DNA of 64,000 bases from Mycolicibacter minnesotensis (lineage in GTDB: Bacteria; Actinomycetota; Actinomycetes; Mycobacteriales; Mycobacteriaceae). Shown here piece by piece: positions 15,846-23,947 of this stretch. Each line of letters starts with the position of its first letter. Positions within the stretch are counted from its first letter, which is position 1. A program made the translations under genes and the position numbers. The stretch spans positions 1,674,001 to 1,738,000 of the forward strand of contig NZ_AP022589.1 in the NCBI RefSeq assembly GCF_010731755.1, given 5' to 3'. The notes under the pieces were generated by a model, which saw only the letters and a program-made list of their open reading frames with translations, was not told where the DNA came from and made no database searches.

Positions 15846-16319
15846 GTGGCCGTACGTTTCCGACCCACGGCCGACCTGGTTGACGAGATCGGTCCCGAAG
15901 CACTCAGCTGCGACGTCCAGTTCCGCCAACTCGGCGGCCGCACGGAATTCGCCGGCCGGATCACCACGGTGCGTTGCTTCCAGGACAACGCCCTGCTGAA
16001 GTCAGTTCTCTCCGAACCCGGCGACGGCGGGGTGCTGGTGGTCGATGGCGGCGGTTCGCTGCACACTGCGCTGGTCGGCGACGTCATCGCCGAGCTGGCC
16101 CGCGGCAACGGATGGGCTGGCCTGATCGTGCACGGCGCGGTCCGCGACGCCGCGACCCTGCGCACCCTTGACCTCGGGATCAAGGCGCTGGGCACCAATC
16201 CGCGCAAGAGCACCAAGACCGGCGCGGGCGAACGCGACGTCGTGCTCGACTTCGGTGGTGTCACTTTCGTGCCAGGCGCGGTCGCCCACAGCGACGACGA
16301 CGGCATCGTCGTCGTCTAG
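15846..16319 (+). CDS. rraA: RraA-family protein (Rv3853, formerly MenG)
   Basis: 157 residues, GTG start 2 bp after hns. The RraA fold is evident from [19 protein letters not shown], the glycine loop [21 protein letters not shown], and [17 protein letters not shown] with the conserved Arg-Asp. It was once annotated as a menaquinone methyltransferase, but no SAM motif is present. Related proteins regulate RNase E or act as aldolases/decarboxylases; the role in mycobacteria is not settled. Confidence 0.93.
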   Translation: MAVRFRPTADLVDEIGPEALSCDVQFRQLGGRTEFAGRITTVRCFQDNALLKSVLSEPGDGGVLVVDGGGSLHTALVGDVIAELARGNGWAGLIVHGAVRDAATLRTLDLGIKALGTNPRKSTKTGAGERDVVLDFGGVTFVPGAVAHSDDDGIVVV

Positions 16320-16330
16320 GACCACCGCGA

Positions 16331-17050
16331 ATGGCCGAGACCCTGCGGCAGCGCTGGGACCTGTTGCGTGCACGCGTCGACGACGCGTGCACGGCCGCGG
16401 GGCGTTCGCCACACGAAGTCAGTGTGCTGCCGGTCAGTAAGACTTTCGCTCCGGAGTTGATCCGGGACGCCGTCGAACTCGGTTTACACCGCTTCGGCGA
16501 GAACAAAGTCCAGGAGATCAAGGATAAGGCTGGACCCCTGGCGGACTGCGGGATCGACTGGGTGATGATCGGGCACCTGCAGACCAACAAGGCCGGTGTG
16601 GTCGCGCGGCTGGCTGCCGAGGTGCAGTCGCTGGACCGATCCCGGCTGGCTGTGGCGTTGGATCGGCACCTGCGCGCCGAGAACCGCGTCATCGACGTGC
16701 TGGTTCAGGTCAAGACCTCCGATGAGCCCAGCAAGTACGGTCTGGACCCCGCGCAGCTGCTGCCCTTTCTCGACGAACTGGCCGCATACCCCACCCTGAA
16801 TGTGCGCGGCCTGATGACGCTGGCCATCAATACCGACGACCCGGCAACGATCCGAGGCTGCTTCCGCCGATTGCGGCAGCTACGGGATACCGCCGCCACA
16901 CACGGCCACGACCTGCCGCGCTTGTCGATGGGGATGAGTGGCGACTTCGCGCTGGCTATCGCTGAGGGCGCCACCGAGGTGCGGATCGGGACCGCCCTGT
17001 TCGGCGCCCGACCCTACCCCGATTCCTACTACTGGCCGGAACGCGGTTAG
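16331..17050 (+). CDS. YggS/PROSC-family pyridoxal phosphate homeostasis protein
   Basis: 239 residues, a TIM-barrel PLP carrier. The PLP Lys lies in VLPVSKTFAP (about residue 36). Other family blocks are FGENKVQEIKDKA, WVMIGHLQTNKA, GLMTLAI and LSMGMSGDFALAIAEGATEVRIGTALFG, which holds the phosphate-binding turn. It likely buffers free PLP in the cytoplasm. It lies 11 bp after rraA and ends in a 4-bp convergent overlap with ethA. In M. tuberculosis the YggS homologue is in the cell-division cluster and nothing occupies this site, so this may be a moved or second copy. Confidence 0.93.
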   Translation: MAETLRQRWDLLRARVDDACTAAGRSPHEVSVLPVSKTFAPELIRDAVELGLHRFGENKVQEIKDKAGPLADCGIDWVMIGHLQTNKAGVVARLAAEVQSLDRSRLAVALDRHLRAENRVIDVLVQVKTSDEPSKYGLDPAQLLPFLDELAAYPTLNVRGLMTLAINTDDPATIRGCFRRLRQLRDTAATHGHDLPRLSMGMSGDFALAIAEGATEVRIGTALFGARPYPDSYYWPERG

Positions 17051-18516
17051 GCGTTCACCGGCGCACGATGCTTGCTGAACTTCAGCGACTCCTCGTCGAC
17101 CCTGCCGTGCCGGATCAACCGCAGGTCCAGCAGGTAGTTCTGCTTGAGCCGCCACGGCGCCTCGGATCCCGATCGGGGTAGTTCATCCATCGCACGGCGG
17201 AAGTAGCCGGGGCTGAAGTCCATGAACGGCTCCTCCTTGATCGCGGAACCGGGGTGCTGCGGTTCGACCCGGTCGAAGCCGTGAGCGTCCATGTAGTTGA
17301 GGACGCGGCAGACGAACTCCGAGACCAGGTCGGCCTTGAGCGTCCACGAGGCATTGGTGTAGCCGAAGGTGACCGCGGCGTTGGGCACACCGGAGAACAT
17401 CAGGCCCTTATAGGTCATCGCCTTGGGCAGGTCGATCGGCTCACCGTTGCGCAGCAACGTCGCGCCGCCCAACAGCTGCATGTTCAACCCGGTTGCGGTG
17501 ATGATGATGTCGGCCTCCAGTTCCTGCCCGGAGTCCAGCAGGATGCCATTCTTGGTGAACGTCTTGATGGTGTCGGTGACGACATCGGCCTTGCCATCAC
17601 GGATGGTCTTGAACAGATCGCCGTTGGGGGCCAGGCACAACCGCTCGTCCCAGGGGTTGTACCGCGGGCCGAAGTGCTTCTGGACGTCGTAGCCCTCCGG
17701 CAACCGGTGCTTGGCCATGGTCATCAGCGTCTTGCGCATGTACTGCGGGAAGGCGCGCGCCAGTTGGTACTGGAAGGTACTGAAACCGATGGCCTTCCAG
17801 CGGTTGACGAAGTGAGCGGCCTTCTGCGGCAGGAAGCGGTTGGCCTGGACCGCGACCGGGTCGACCAGGGGCAGTGCGCCGATGTAGGTCGGTGAACGCT
17901 GGAGCATGGTGACATGTCCGGCCCCGGAGTTGGCCAGTGCGGGGATCAGCGTGACCGCGGTGGCGCCACTGCCGATCACCACGATCTTCTTACCGGTGTA
18001 GTCCAGGTCCTCCGGCCAGTGCTGCGGGTGGACGACGGTCCCGGTGAACTCGTCGGCTCCGGGGAATTCCGGCGCGTAGCCCTTCTCGTAGTTGTAGTAG
18101 CCACTGCACGCGAACACGAACGATGCGGTGATCTGCTCCTGCGTCCCGTTGTTGTCGACGGTGACCGTCCACTGATTGTCGGCGTCGGACCAGTCCGCCG
18201 CGACCACCCGGTGTCGGTAACGGATGTGCTTGTCGATGCCGCTTTCGACGGCGGCCTCGTTGATGTAGTTCCAGATGTCGGGCCCCTCGGCGATCGAGTG
18301 GGCCGAGCGCCAGGGCTTGAATCGGAATCCGAGGGTGAACATGTCGGAGTCGGAGCGGATACCCGGGTATTTGAACAGGTCCCAGGTGCCGCCGAGATTC
18401 TCCCGGCTCTCCAGGATGGCGTAGCTCTTGTTAGGGCAGCGATTCTGCAGGTGCCAGGCCGCGCTGATACCAGAGATGCCGGCGCCGACGATCACAACGT
18501 CGAGGTGTTCAGTCAT
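17047..18516 (-). CDS. ethA: Baeyer-Villiger flavin monooxygenase EthA
   Basis: 489 residues, as for M. tuberculosis EthA (Rv3854c), an FAD/NADPH monooxygenase that oxidises ketones and activates the prodrug ethionamide. Seen are the FAD-binding VVIVGAGISGISAAW at the N-terminus, the Baeyer-Villiger fingerprint FTGTVVHPQHWP near residue 160, and the NADPH-binding VVIGSGATAV just after it. The divergent neighbour is ethR, 76 bp away. The ATG lies 6 nt after a TAACCT hexamer and lacks an SD, so the message is probably leaderless. Confidence 0.96.
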   Translation of the reverse strand: MTEHLDVVIVGAGISGISAAWHLQNRCPNKSYAILESRENLGGTWDLFKYPGIRSDSDMFTLGFRFKPWRSAHSIAEGPDIWNYINEAAVESGIDKHIRYRHRVVAADWSDADNQWTVTVDNNGTQEQITASFVFACSGYYNYEKGYAPEFPGADEFTGTVVHPQHWPEDLDYTGKKIVVIGSGATAVTLIPALANSGAGHVTMLQRSPTYIGALPLVDPVAVQANRFLPQKAAHFVNRWKAIGFSTFQYQLARAFPQYMRKTLMTMAKHRLPEGYDVQKHFGPRYNPWDERLCLAPNGDLFKTIRDGKADVVTDTIKTFTKNGILLDSGQELEADIIITATGLNMQLLGGATLLRNGEPIDLPKAMTYKGLMFSGVPNAAVTFGYTNASWTLKADLVSEFVCRVLNYMDAHGFDRVEPQHPGSAIKEEPFMDFSPGYFRRAMDELPRSGSEAPWRLKQNYLLDLRLIRHGRVDEESLKFSKHRAPVNA

Positions 18517-18522
18517 GCCGCC

Positions 18523-18585
18523 AGGTTATCAACGGTGTGTCGAGATGGTCAACACCCTGTTGATTAAATCGACGTCGTGTAAAGT
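18523..18585. promoter_or_regulatory. ethA-ethR divergent promoters and EthR operator region
   Basis: Minus-strand TAACCT (18523-18528) is 6 nt before the ethA ATG and plus-strand TAAAGT (18580-18585) is 7 nt before the ethR GTG. Between them is an AT-richer stretch with repeated GTCGA/GTCAA/GTTGA motifs (GTGTCGAGATGGTCAAC, TGTTGATTAAATCGACGTC). It resembles the 55-bp M. tuberculosis operator that EthR octamers occupy to repress ethA. Confidence 0.7.
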
Positions 18586-18592
18586 AACGCTC

Positions 18593-19228
18593 GTGGCCAG
18601 CCCGAATTCGACCCGTCACGGACGCCGCCCGACCCGGCCGTCCGGCGACGATCGGGAGTCGGCGATCCTCACCACCGCCGAACGACTGCTTGAGCAGCGT
18701 CCGATCAGTGAGATCTCCGTGGATGATCTGGCTAAGGGCGCCGGCATCTCGAGGCCGACGTTCTACTTCTATTTCAAATCCAAGGATGCGGTGCTGCTCT
18801 CCCTGCTGGAGCCGATGATCGCGGCGGCCGATTCGGAGTTCGTCGGGGCGGTGCAGCGATTGCCCAACGATCCGCGCCGGGTGTGGCGCAGCGGCATCAA
18901 GGCGTTCTTCATCGCCTTCAGCTCGCATCGCGCAATCGCCCGGGCCGGCACCGAGGCATTGGCCACCAGTCCAGAGTTCCGGTCGATGTGGAACGGCTTC
19001 ATGCAGCGGTGGATCGAACAGACCGCCGCGATGATCACCGCCGAACGGGGCCGCGGCGCTGCGCCGAACACCATCCCAGCCTTGGACCTCGCAACCTCGT
19101 TGAATCAGATGAACGAGCGCACGATGATGGCCGCACTGGTCGCCGAAGAACCGTCCGTTCCCCATGACCGGGTGGTCGATACCCTCACCCACATCTGGGT
19201 CAGCAGCATCTACGGCGAAGCCGCCTGA
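18593..19228 (+). CDS. ethR: TetR-family repressor EthR
   Basis: 211 residues from the GTG chosen because it follows a leaderless -10 and aligns with the EthR N-terminus; longer readings run into the operator. The helix-turn-helix (ISVDDLAKGAGISRPTFYFYFKSKDAVLLSLL) is nearly identical to that of Rv3855. The C-terminal ligand domain keeps the ATALNLMNERT-like segment (SLNQMNERTMMAALVAEEPSVP) and ends in HIWVSSIYGE. It represses the divergent ethA, and lipophilic ligands release it from DNA. Confidence 0.95.
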   Translation: MASPNSTRHGRRPTRPSGDDRESAILTTAERLLEQRPISEISVDDLAKGAGISRPTFYFYFKSKDAVLLSLLEPMIAAADSEFVGAVQRLPNDPRRVWRSGIKAFFIAFSSHRAIARAGTEALATSPEFRSMWNGFMQRWIEQTAAMITAERGRGAAPNTIPALDLATSLNQMNERTMMAALVAEEPSVPHDRVVDTLTHIWVSSIYGEAA

Positions 19229-19250
19229 CGCCGGCCGCGCTCAGGCGACT

Positions 19251-19673
19251 TCAAAATCCTCCGACGCCGAAACCGGCCAGCAGGACCGCAAATCCGCCGA
19301 CCTCCCCGATGACCAGGATCGCCATGCCGACGTGCAACCGCCAGCCAAGCCGCCCGAACTGCTTATCGGTCCCACGTAGGGCGCCGTACAGCATGTAGCT
19401 GCCGATCGCGACGACGAAGAAGAACACGATGACCATGGCCGCGGTCATGTTCACCCAGGTAGGCCAAGCACTGAGCTCAACGAAAACCGCGACCAGCAAA
19501 GTCGCGAGGGAGTACAGCAGCGCCGCCCGATACGCAATATCGACATAGACGTGCGCCTGGCCGGTATCCGAAGTGGCGATCTGGTGGTGCTTCCACACGC
19601 CCAGCACGAGCGCGAACAGAAAGATCAGGCCCGCCGACAACAACGTCACCTTGGTGTCGATGTCCAGATTCAT
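19251..19673 (-). CDS. Four-helix integral membrane protein, unknown function
   Basis: 140 residues with four hydrophobic segments: LLSAGLIFLFALVLGVW, AALLYSLATLLVAVFVEL, AAMVIVFFFVVAIGSYML and VGMAILVIGEVGGFAVLLAGF. Polar HHQIATSDTGQAHVYVD lies between helices 1 and 2. It is not part of the M. tuberculosis ethR neighbourhood. It is convergent with ethR (22 bp). The ATG at 19673 is preferred over the GTG two codons upstream. No family was recognised with certainty. Confidence 0.7.
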   Translation of the reverse strand: MNLDIDTKVTLLSAGLIFLFALVLGVWKHHQIATSDTGQAHVYVDIAYRAALLYSLATLLVAVFVELSAWPTWVNMTAAMVIVFFFVVAIGSYMLYGALRGTDKQFGRLGWRLHVGMAILVIGEVGGFAVLLAGFGVGGF

Positions 19674-19693
19674 GACCACCGGGTGAGCCTACT

Positions 19694-19734
19694 GCGGCCA
19701 CGGCCGGCTCCGCCGACCTCGCGGTCGCCGCTAA
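19694..19734 (-). repeat. Dispersed TAGCGGCGAC element, copy 3
   Basis: On the minus strand it reads TTAGCGGCGACCGCGAGGTC, then GGCGGAGCCGG, aligning with copy 2 at 9583. Its outer end overlaps the TAAGCT that lies 7 nt before the ATG of the LLM gene, so the element may supply that gene's -10. Confidence 0.5.
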
Positions 19735-19744
19735 GCTCGGCTGG

Positions 19745-20608
19745 ATGCGATTCGCATTCAAAACCTCACCCCAAAACACCACTTGGGACGACATGCTGGC
19801 CGTCTGGCGTACCGCCGACGCCATCGACGTCTACGAGTCCGGCTGGACCTTCGACCACTTCTACCCGATCTTCGCCGACCCGACCGGGCCATGCCTGGAA
19901 GGCTGGACCACCCTCACCGCGTTGGCCCAGGCCACCACTCGGCTGCGGCTGGGCACCCTGGTGACCGGGATCCACTACCGCCACCCGGCCGTCCTGGCGA
20001 ATATGGCTGCTGCCCTCGACATCATTTCCCACGGCAGACTCGAACTGGGTATCGGCGCGGGCTGGAATGAAGAGGAATCGGGCGCCTACGGAATCGAATT
20101 GGGCAGCATCCGCGAACGCTTCGACCGCTTCGAGGAGGCCTGCCAAGTCCTCATCGGCCTGTTGAGTGCCGAGACCACCACGTTCTCCGGCACCTACTAC
20201 CAACTCGCCAATGCCCGCAACGAACCCAAGGGCCCGCAACGACCCCATCCGCCCATCTGCATCGGCGGCAGCGGGGAGAAGCGCACCCTGAAGATCACCG
20301 CGAAGTACGCCCAGCATTGGAACTTCGTCGGCGGCACCCCCGCCGAGTTTGCCCGCAAACGCGAAGTGCTTGCCGCCCATTGCGCCGACATCGGACGCGA
20401 CCCGAAGCAGATCACCTTATCGGCGCACCTGCGGCTGCAGCCCGCCCTCGACTATCACCGGGTGATCGACGATGCCGCGGCGCTGGGGGCCGAGGGCCTG
20501 GATCTGGCGATCGTCTATCTGCCCGCACCGCATGATCCTGCAGTGCTGGAACCTCTGGCGGAAGCGATCCGTGACTCTGGGCTGCTGGCCCCGACCCCGA
20601 GCAGATAG
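19745..20608 (+). CDS. LLM-class F420-dependent oxidoreductase
   Basis: 287 residues, luciferase-like TIM barrel. Family blocks are the N-terminal GWTFDHFYPIF, LTALAQATTRLRLGTLVTGIHYRHPAVLANMAAALDIIS, GRLELGIGAGWNEEESGAYGI, the ERFDRFEEAC helix, and the phosphate-loop PPICIGGSGEKRTLKITAKYA. These are typical of mycobacterial F420H2-dependent enzymes, although FMN use cannot be excluded. The substrate is unknown. TAAGCT 7 nt before the ATG suggests a leaderless start. It stands alone between two minus-strand genes. Confidence 0.87.
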   Translation: MRFAFKTSPQNTTWDDMLAVWRTADAIDVYESGWTFDHFYPIFADPTGPCLEGWTTLTALAQATTRLRLGTLVTGIHYRHPAVLANMAAALDIISHGRLELGIGAGWNEEESGAYGIELGSIRERFDRFEEACQVLIGLLSAETTTFSGTYYQLANARNEPKGPQRPHPPICIGGSGEKRTLKITAKYAQHWNFVGGTPAEFARKREVLAAHCADIGRDPKQITLSAHLRLQPALDYHRVIDDAAALGAEGLDLAIVYLPAPHDPAVLEPLAEAIRDSGLLAPTPSR

Positions 20609-20666
20609 CGGTCAGCAAACTCTCCACCGAGAGCCTCAAGATCCGCTCCCGCGGTCCGGGCGGCGC

Positions 20667-20858
20667 CTAGGTAGCGAAGCGCAAGAGTTCGTCGGCGGTG
20701 ATCAATCGTTCGTGCTTAGCGGGGAATTCCCGACTTCTGCGCGGATGGCGCAGCAGCGACCAGGCCATACGGCCCATCCGGTAGCGGTATATCGAGTTGA
20801 TGTACACGGCGCTGACCCCCGCCCCGGCTCGGACCAGATTGGAATAATGCGGACCATG
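20667..20858 (-). pseudogene. C-terminal remnant of an unidentified gene
   Basis: A 63-codon stretch open at its 5' side (bounded by TAA) but without a credible start reads in protein-like fashion: HYSNLVRAGAGVSAVYINS, then IYRYRMGRMAWSLLRHPRRS, then EFPAKHERLITADELLRF, then stop. Composition and codon use look coding, and the rest of 20609-20954 holds nothing else. It looks like the tail of a longer protein whose body was deleted. The parent family was not recognised. A GTTAAC repeat sits at its upstream end. Confidence 0.4.
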
Positions 20859-20874
20859 TTAACACGTCGTTAAC
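20858..20874. promoter_or_regulatory. GTTAAC-N5-GTTAAC double palindrome
   Basis: Two copies of the self-complementary GTTAAC (20858-20863 and 20869-20874) are separated by ACGTC, forming a 17-bp symmetric site of TetR-operator type. It abuts the truncated gene remnant, possibly its former operator. Confidence 0.35.
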
Positions 20875-20954
20875 GCGGATCACATAGCTGACCATTAGAC
20901 ACCTACCGCAGGGCAAACACAGCCCGACCCGCCGACCGATGTGACAAAAGTTAC

Positions 20955-21563
20955 TTAAGTTGCGTGCGGGGCTCGTGTGGCGATGCGATCGGCAGCCAGT
21001 CGGCGGGCCCGGGCGATCGGCGCAACCGAGCGTTCAACCTTGGAACCGACCAGCGCGCCGTCGTAGAGCAGTTGCAGATCGCCCGCACATTCCTGCGGGT
21101 CGACGACGCCGGCCTGCGCCAGTAGTCCCGCCAACGTCGCATGCATCCAGCGGCGATGGTCGACCACCGGCTCCAGCTCGGTTCCCGCATAGGCGCCGGC
21201 CGCGTTGACGTACAGACAACCGCGGTAGCGACGCTTCTTGGCCGCTGCGGACGCCAGATCGAAGAACAGCAGGATCTGGTCGACGGGATCGCTCAGGGCA
21301 GCCGCACCCGAGTGATAGCGCTTGCGATCAGCCTGATCCAAAGCATTTAGATAGGCCAACACCAGCGCGTCCTTGGAGCCGTAGAGGCTGTAGAGACTGG
21401 CCTTCGCGACCCCCGCTTCGGCCAGGATCCGGTCGATTCCTACTTCCCGAATATCTTGTGCTGCAAAGAGTTCCGTCGCCGTATCAAGCAGCCGCTGCGC
21501 CGGAGGCACTCCGCTCCGGCCGTCCGGTGCGTGACCCCGGCCCACTCCGGTCGTGCGTGTCAT
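20955..21563 (-). CDS. TetR/AcrR-family regulator
   Basis: 202 residues. N-terminal helix-turn-helix LLDTATELFAAQDIREVGIDRILAEAGVAKASLYSLYGSKDALVLAYL (about 25-72), then a ligand domain containing YRGCLYVNAAGAYAG, as in the TetR_C subgroup with a conserved Gly-Cys. It is divergent from the DUF4242/acyl-CoA-dehydrogenase-like/ABC operon, with a perfect palindrome between them, so it probably represses both. The ATG lies 6 nt after TAATCT (leaderless). Confidence 0.9.
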   Translation of the reverse strand: MTRTTGVGRGHAPDGRSGVPPAQRLLDTATELFAAQDIREVGIDRILAEAGVAKASLYSLYGSKDALVLAYLNALDQADRKRYHSGAAALSDPVDQILLFFDLASAAAKKRRYRGCLYVNAAGAYAGTELEPVVDHRRWMHATLAGLLAQAGVVDPQECAGDLQLLYDGALVGSKVERSVAPIARARRLAADRIATRAPHAT

Positions 21564-21569
21564 GGCAGC

Positions 21570-21606
21570 AGATTAGCCCAGTCCGCCCAATAGACAGAGT
21601 TGTCTA
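21570..21606. promoter_or_regulatory. TetR operator and promoter at the head of the DUF4242-ABC operon
   Basis: TAGACA (21591-21596), GAGT, TGTCTA (21601-21606) is a perfect 16-bp inverted repeat in the 88-bp divergent gap. Minus-strand TAATCT (21570-21575) is the -10 of the tetR gene, and the palindrome covers the region of its -35. Confidence 0.7.
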
Positions 21607-21651
21607 GCGCTGGCACCGTCGTAGCAATCCGACGGCGAAAGGACGCACCCC

Positions 21652-22185
21652 ATGACCCTGTATCTCTACGAGATCGCACCGCTGAGCCTCGACCGCGCCG
21701 ACACCGACCGGGCCATCAAAGAACTCGACACCCTCATCCACCGCGAGGGCGGCGAACTGATCGAAGCCCAGGTAACCGGTGGCGACCATCGCACCTTTGT
21801 CATCGCGGAATTCGCCTCCTGCCAAGCCCCCTCGGTCGACGCGACAGCACTGTCGGTGGCCGAGGCCAGCGGCCCGCACCCGGTGCGACTCGTGGGGGCC
21901 GAGCTGGCTGAACTCAAGGCCGCGCGCCCCAAGGCGGGCTACCTCGTCGAATGGGACCTGCCCGCCGACTTGGACATGGACACCTACCTTGCCCGCAAGA
22001 AGGCCAAATCGCCGAAGTACGCCGACGTGCCCGAGGTGACCTTCCTGCGCACCTACGTGCGCGAAGACATGGACAAGTGCCTCTGCTTCTACGACGCCCC
22101 CGACGAGACCGCGGTTCGCCGCGCTCGCGAGGCCGTCACCACTCCCATCGACCGACTGCATCACCTGGAAGGCGAGCAGCGGTGA
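21652..22185 (+). CDS. DUF4242 (SCO4226-type nickel-binding) domain protein
   Basis: 177 residues, apparently two ferredoxin-like halves. The second half (GYLVEWDLPADLDMDTYLARK through RTYVREDMDKCLCFYDAPDETAVRRA) is a DUF4242 domain; its Cys-containing strand is the family hallmark. The Streptomyces member SCO4226 binds nickel; whether this one does is unknown. The N-terminal half (YEIAPLSLDRADTDRAIKELD) looks like a diverged repeat. No signal peptide. It is the first gene of a five-gene operon and its stop overlaps the next GTG. Confidence 0.75.
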   Translation: MTLYLYEIAPLSLDRADTDRAIKELDTLIHREGGELIEAQVTGGDHRTFVIAEFASCQAPSVDATALSVAEASGPHPVRLVGAELAELKAARPKAGYLVEWDLPADLDMDTYLARKKAKSPKYADVPEVTFLRTYVREDMDKCLCFYDAPDETAVRRAREAVTTPIDRLHHLEGEQR

Positions 22186-23228
22186 GCACGCCGGTGCACC
22201 TGGTGCACACCGCACTCTCCGATCTGACCGCGGTAGTCGCAGAACGGGCCGAGGCGCTAGACACCGGCGCCCTGGATGTCCGAGCTGACCTGGCGCGCTT
22301 CGGCTCAGCCGACTTCTTCGAGCCCGCCCTGCGAGACGACGGCCTTCCCGAGTTGGTGTCCATGATCGAACACACCGCGGCGGCAAGCCTGGCGGTGGGG
22401 TTCTCGCTATGGGCCCACACCATGGCGGTGACCTACCTGGCGCATGCGCCAGCAGCAGCGCGCGAAGGCCGACTGGACGAGCTGCTCAGCGGATCCCGCG
22501 CAGGGGTGACGGCGATGGCGGCCGGCCTCAAACAGGTCGCCGGACTGGGCCCGGTTCCACTCGTCGCCGATGGCACCCCGGACGACCTGCGGATCAACGG
22601 ACCGATTCACTGGGCGTCCAACGTGTTTCAGGACTCGTTGATCGTACTGCCGGCCCGCCGCCCGGACGGCGCCACGCTGGTAGCGGTGGTAGATGCGAAT
22701 GCCCCTGGCATCACCGCCAATCCACCACCGGACCTGATGGCCCTAGGCGCAACTGCATCGACGTCGCTGCACCTCGATGACGTCCAGGTCCGGCCCGAGC
22801 AGGTGCTCACCACCGACCTGGCCTCTTTCGTCAGCACCATCAGGCCGACTTTTCTCCTGTTGCAGACCGCCTTCTGCGTCGGGGTGGCCGCAGCGGCACT
22901 CGAGGGTGCCGGTCGAGCCGGCGGCGCGCTCGCCGGGCAGTTCAGCAGCGAACTCACCGAGGTCAGCTCGGAACTTCGCCGACTGCGCGAGTCGCTGTTC
23001 ACACTGGCCGGACGCTCACGCTCGGCAGGAGTGGCCGAAGTCATTCGGCTACGCCTCGACGGGGCCACGACCGCGCTGGCGGCAACCCGGCTGGAATCCA
23101 CGTTGGCCGGCGGCGCCGGTTACGCAACCCGCAGCGCCGCCAACCGACGCTTCCGGGAAGCAGCATTTCTCCCCATTCAATCGCCCTCGGAAGGACAACT
23201 GCGGTGGGAACTGAGTCGGTACGTATAA
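22182..23228 (+). CDS. Acyl-CoA dehydrogenase-like flavoprotein
   Basis: 348 residues from a GTG overlapping the previous stop. The acyl-CoA dehydrogenase fold is recognisable in the helical N-terminus, the beta segment (PIHWASNVFQDSLIVLPARRPDGATLVAVVD, STSLHLDDVQVRPEQVL) and the C-terminal helix bundle with GGAGYATRSAANRRFREAAFLPIQSPSEGQLRWEL. Linked to a sulfonate/nitrate-type importer, it resembles the SfnB/DszC branch, in which the fold works as a flavin monooxygenase; that is inference. It is shorter than the usual 380-400 residues. Its end overlaps the ATPase gene by 25 bp. Confidence 0.78.
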   Translation: MSTPVHLVHTALSDLTAVVAERAEALDTGALDVRADLARFGSADFFEPALRDDGLPELVSMIEHTAAASLAVGFSLWAHTMAVTYLAHAPAAAREGRLDELLSGSRAGVTAMAAGLKQVAGLGPVPLVADGTPDDLRINGPIHWASNVFQDSLIVLPARRPDGATLVAVVDANAPGITANPPPDLMALGATASTSLHLDDVQVRPEQVLTTDLASFVSTIRPTFLLLQTAFCVGVAAAALEGAGRAGGALAGQFSSELTEVSSELRRLRESLFTLAGRSRSAGVAEVIRLRLDGATTALAATRLESTLAGGAGYATRSAANRRFREAAFLPIQSPSEGQLRWELSRYV

Positions 23229-23947
23229 CCCAGGGCAGCAAGCATTTTGGTGCAGTCTCCGTACTCCGCGACCTGGACCTGTCGGTCGGCGAAGGCGAGT
23301 TCGTCGCGGTCCTCGGAAGCAGCGGCAGCGGCAAGTCCACCTTGCTGCGAATACTGTCCGGCCTGGAGGCACTGGACGCCGGCACCATCACCTGGAACTC
23401 CGATGGAAACCGGCCCCGCACCGGCGTGGTCTTTCAACGTCCACTTCTGATGCCGTGGCTCACGGTCGCCGAGAATGTCTCCTACGCAAAACGATTCGCT
23501 GCTCATCGCGCGGACTTCGACCAGAGCAGGGTCACGGGGTTGATGGCTCGCTTCGGCGTCGACCAGCTGGCAGAGCGCTATCCCGATCAACTGTCTGGCG
23601 GCCAAGCTCAGCGTGTGGCCATCCTGCGCGCGGTGGCCACCAACCCGCGGCTGTTGCTGCTCGATGAGCCCTTCAGCGCTCTGGACCCCACCACCCGCGC
23701 CGATCTGCAGGGCTGGCTGGCACAGTTGGCTGCCGCCCTGCGGGTGACCGTCGTCCTGGTCACCCACGATGTCGACGAAGCGCTCCGGCTGGCCGAGCGA
23801 GTGATCCTGCTCGGCTCTGATGGGCGGCTGCGCGACCAGTGGCAGGTCGCAGGCACTGGGATGGTCGACCACGCCGATCTACGGCAGGAGATTCTGGCCC
23901 AGTACGACGCAGACCGCACCAGCGTGGTCGGTGGAGTGCGGTCGTGA
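23204..23947 (+). CDS. ABC transporter ATP-binding protein (SsuB/TauB/NrtD type)
   Basis: 247 residues. Walker A is GSSGSGKST (about 38-46), the Q-loop is VVFQRPLLMPWLTVAENV, the signature is LSGGQAQRVAILRAV, Walker B is LLLLDEPFSALD and the switch His is in LVTHDVDEAL. The MPWLTV Q-loop is typical of nitrate/sulfonate/taurine importers. It would energise the permease encoded two genes downstream. GTG start inside the end of the previous gene. Confidence 0.93.
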   Translation: MGTESVRITQGSKHFGAVSVLRDLDLSVGEGEFVAVLGSSGSGKSTLLRILSGLEALDAGTITWNSDGNRPRTGVVFQRPLLMPWLTVAENVSYAKRFAAHRADFDQSRVTGLMARFGVDQLAERYPDQLSGGQAQRVAILRAVATNPRLLLLDEPFSALDPTTRADLQGWLAQLAAALRVTVVLVTHDVDEALRLAERVILLGSDGRLRDQWQVAGTGMVDHADLRQEILAQYDADRTSVVGGVRS

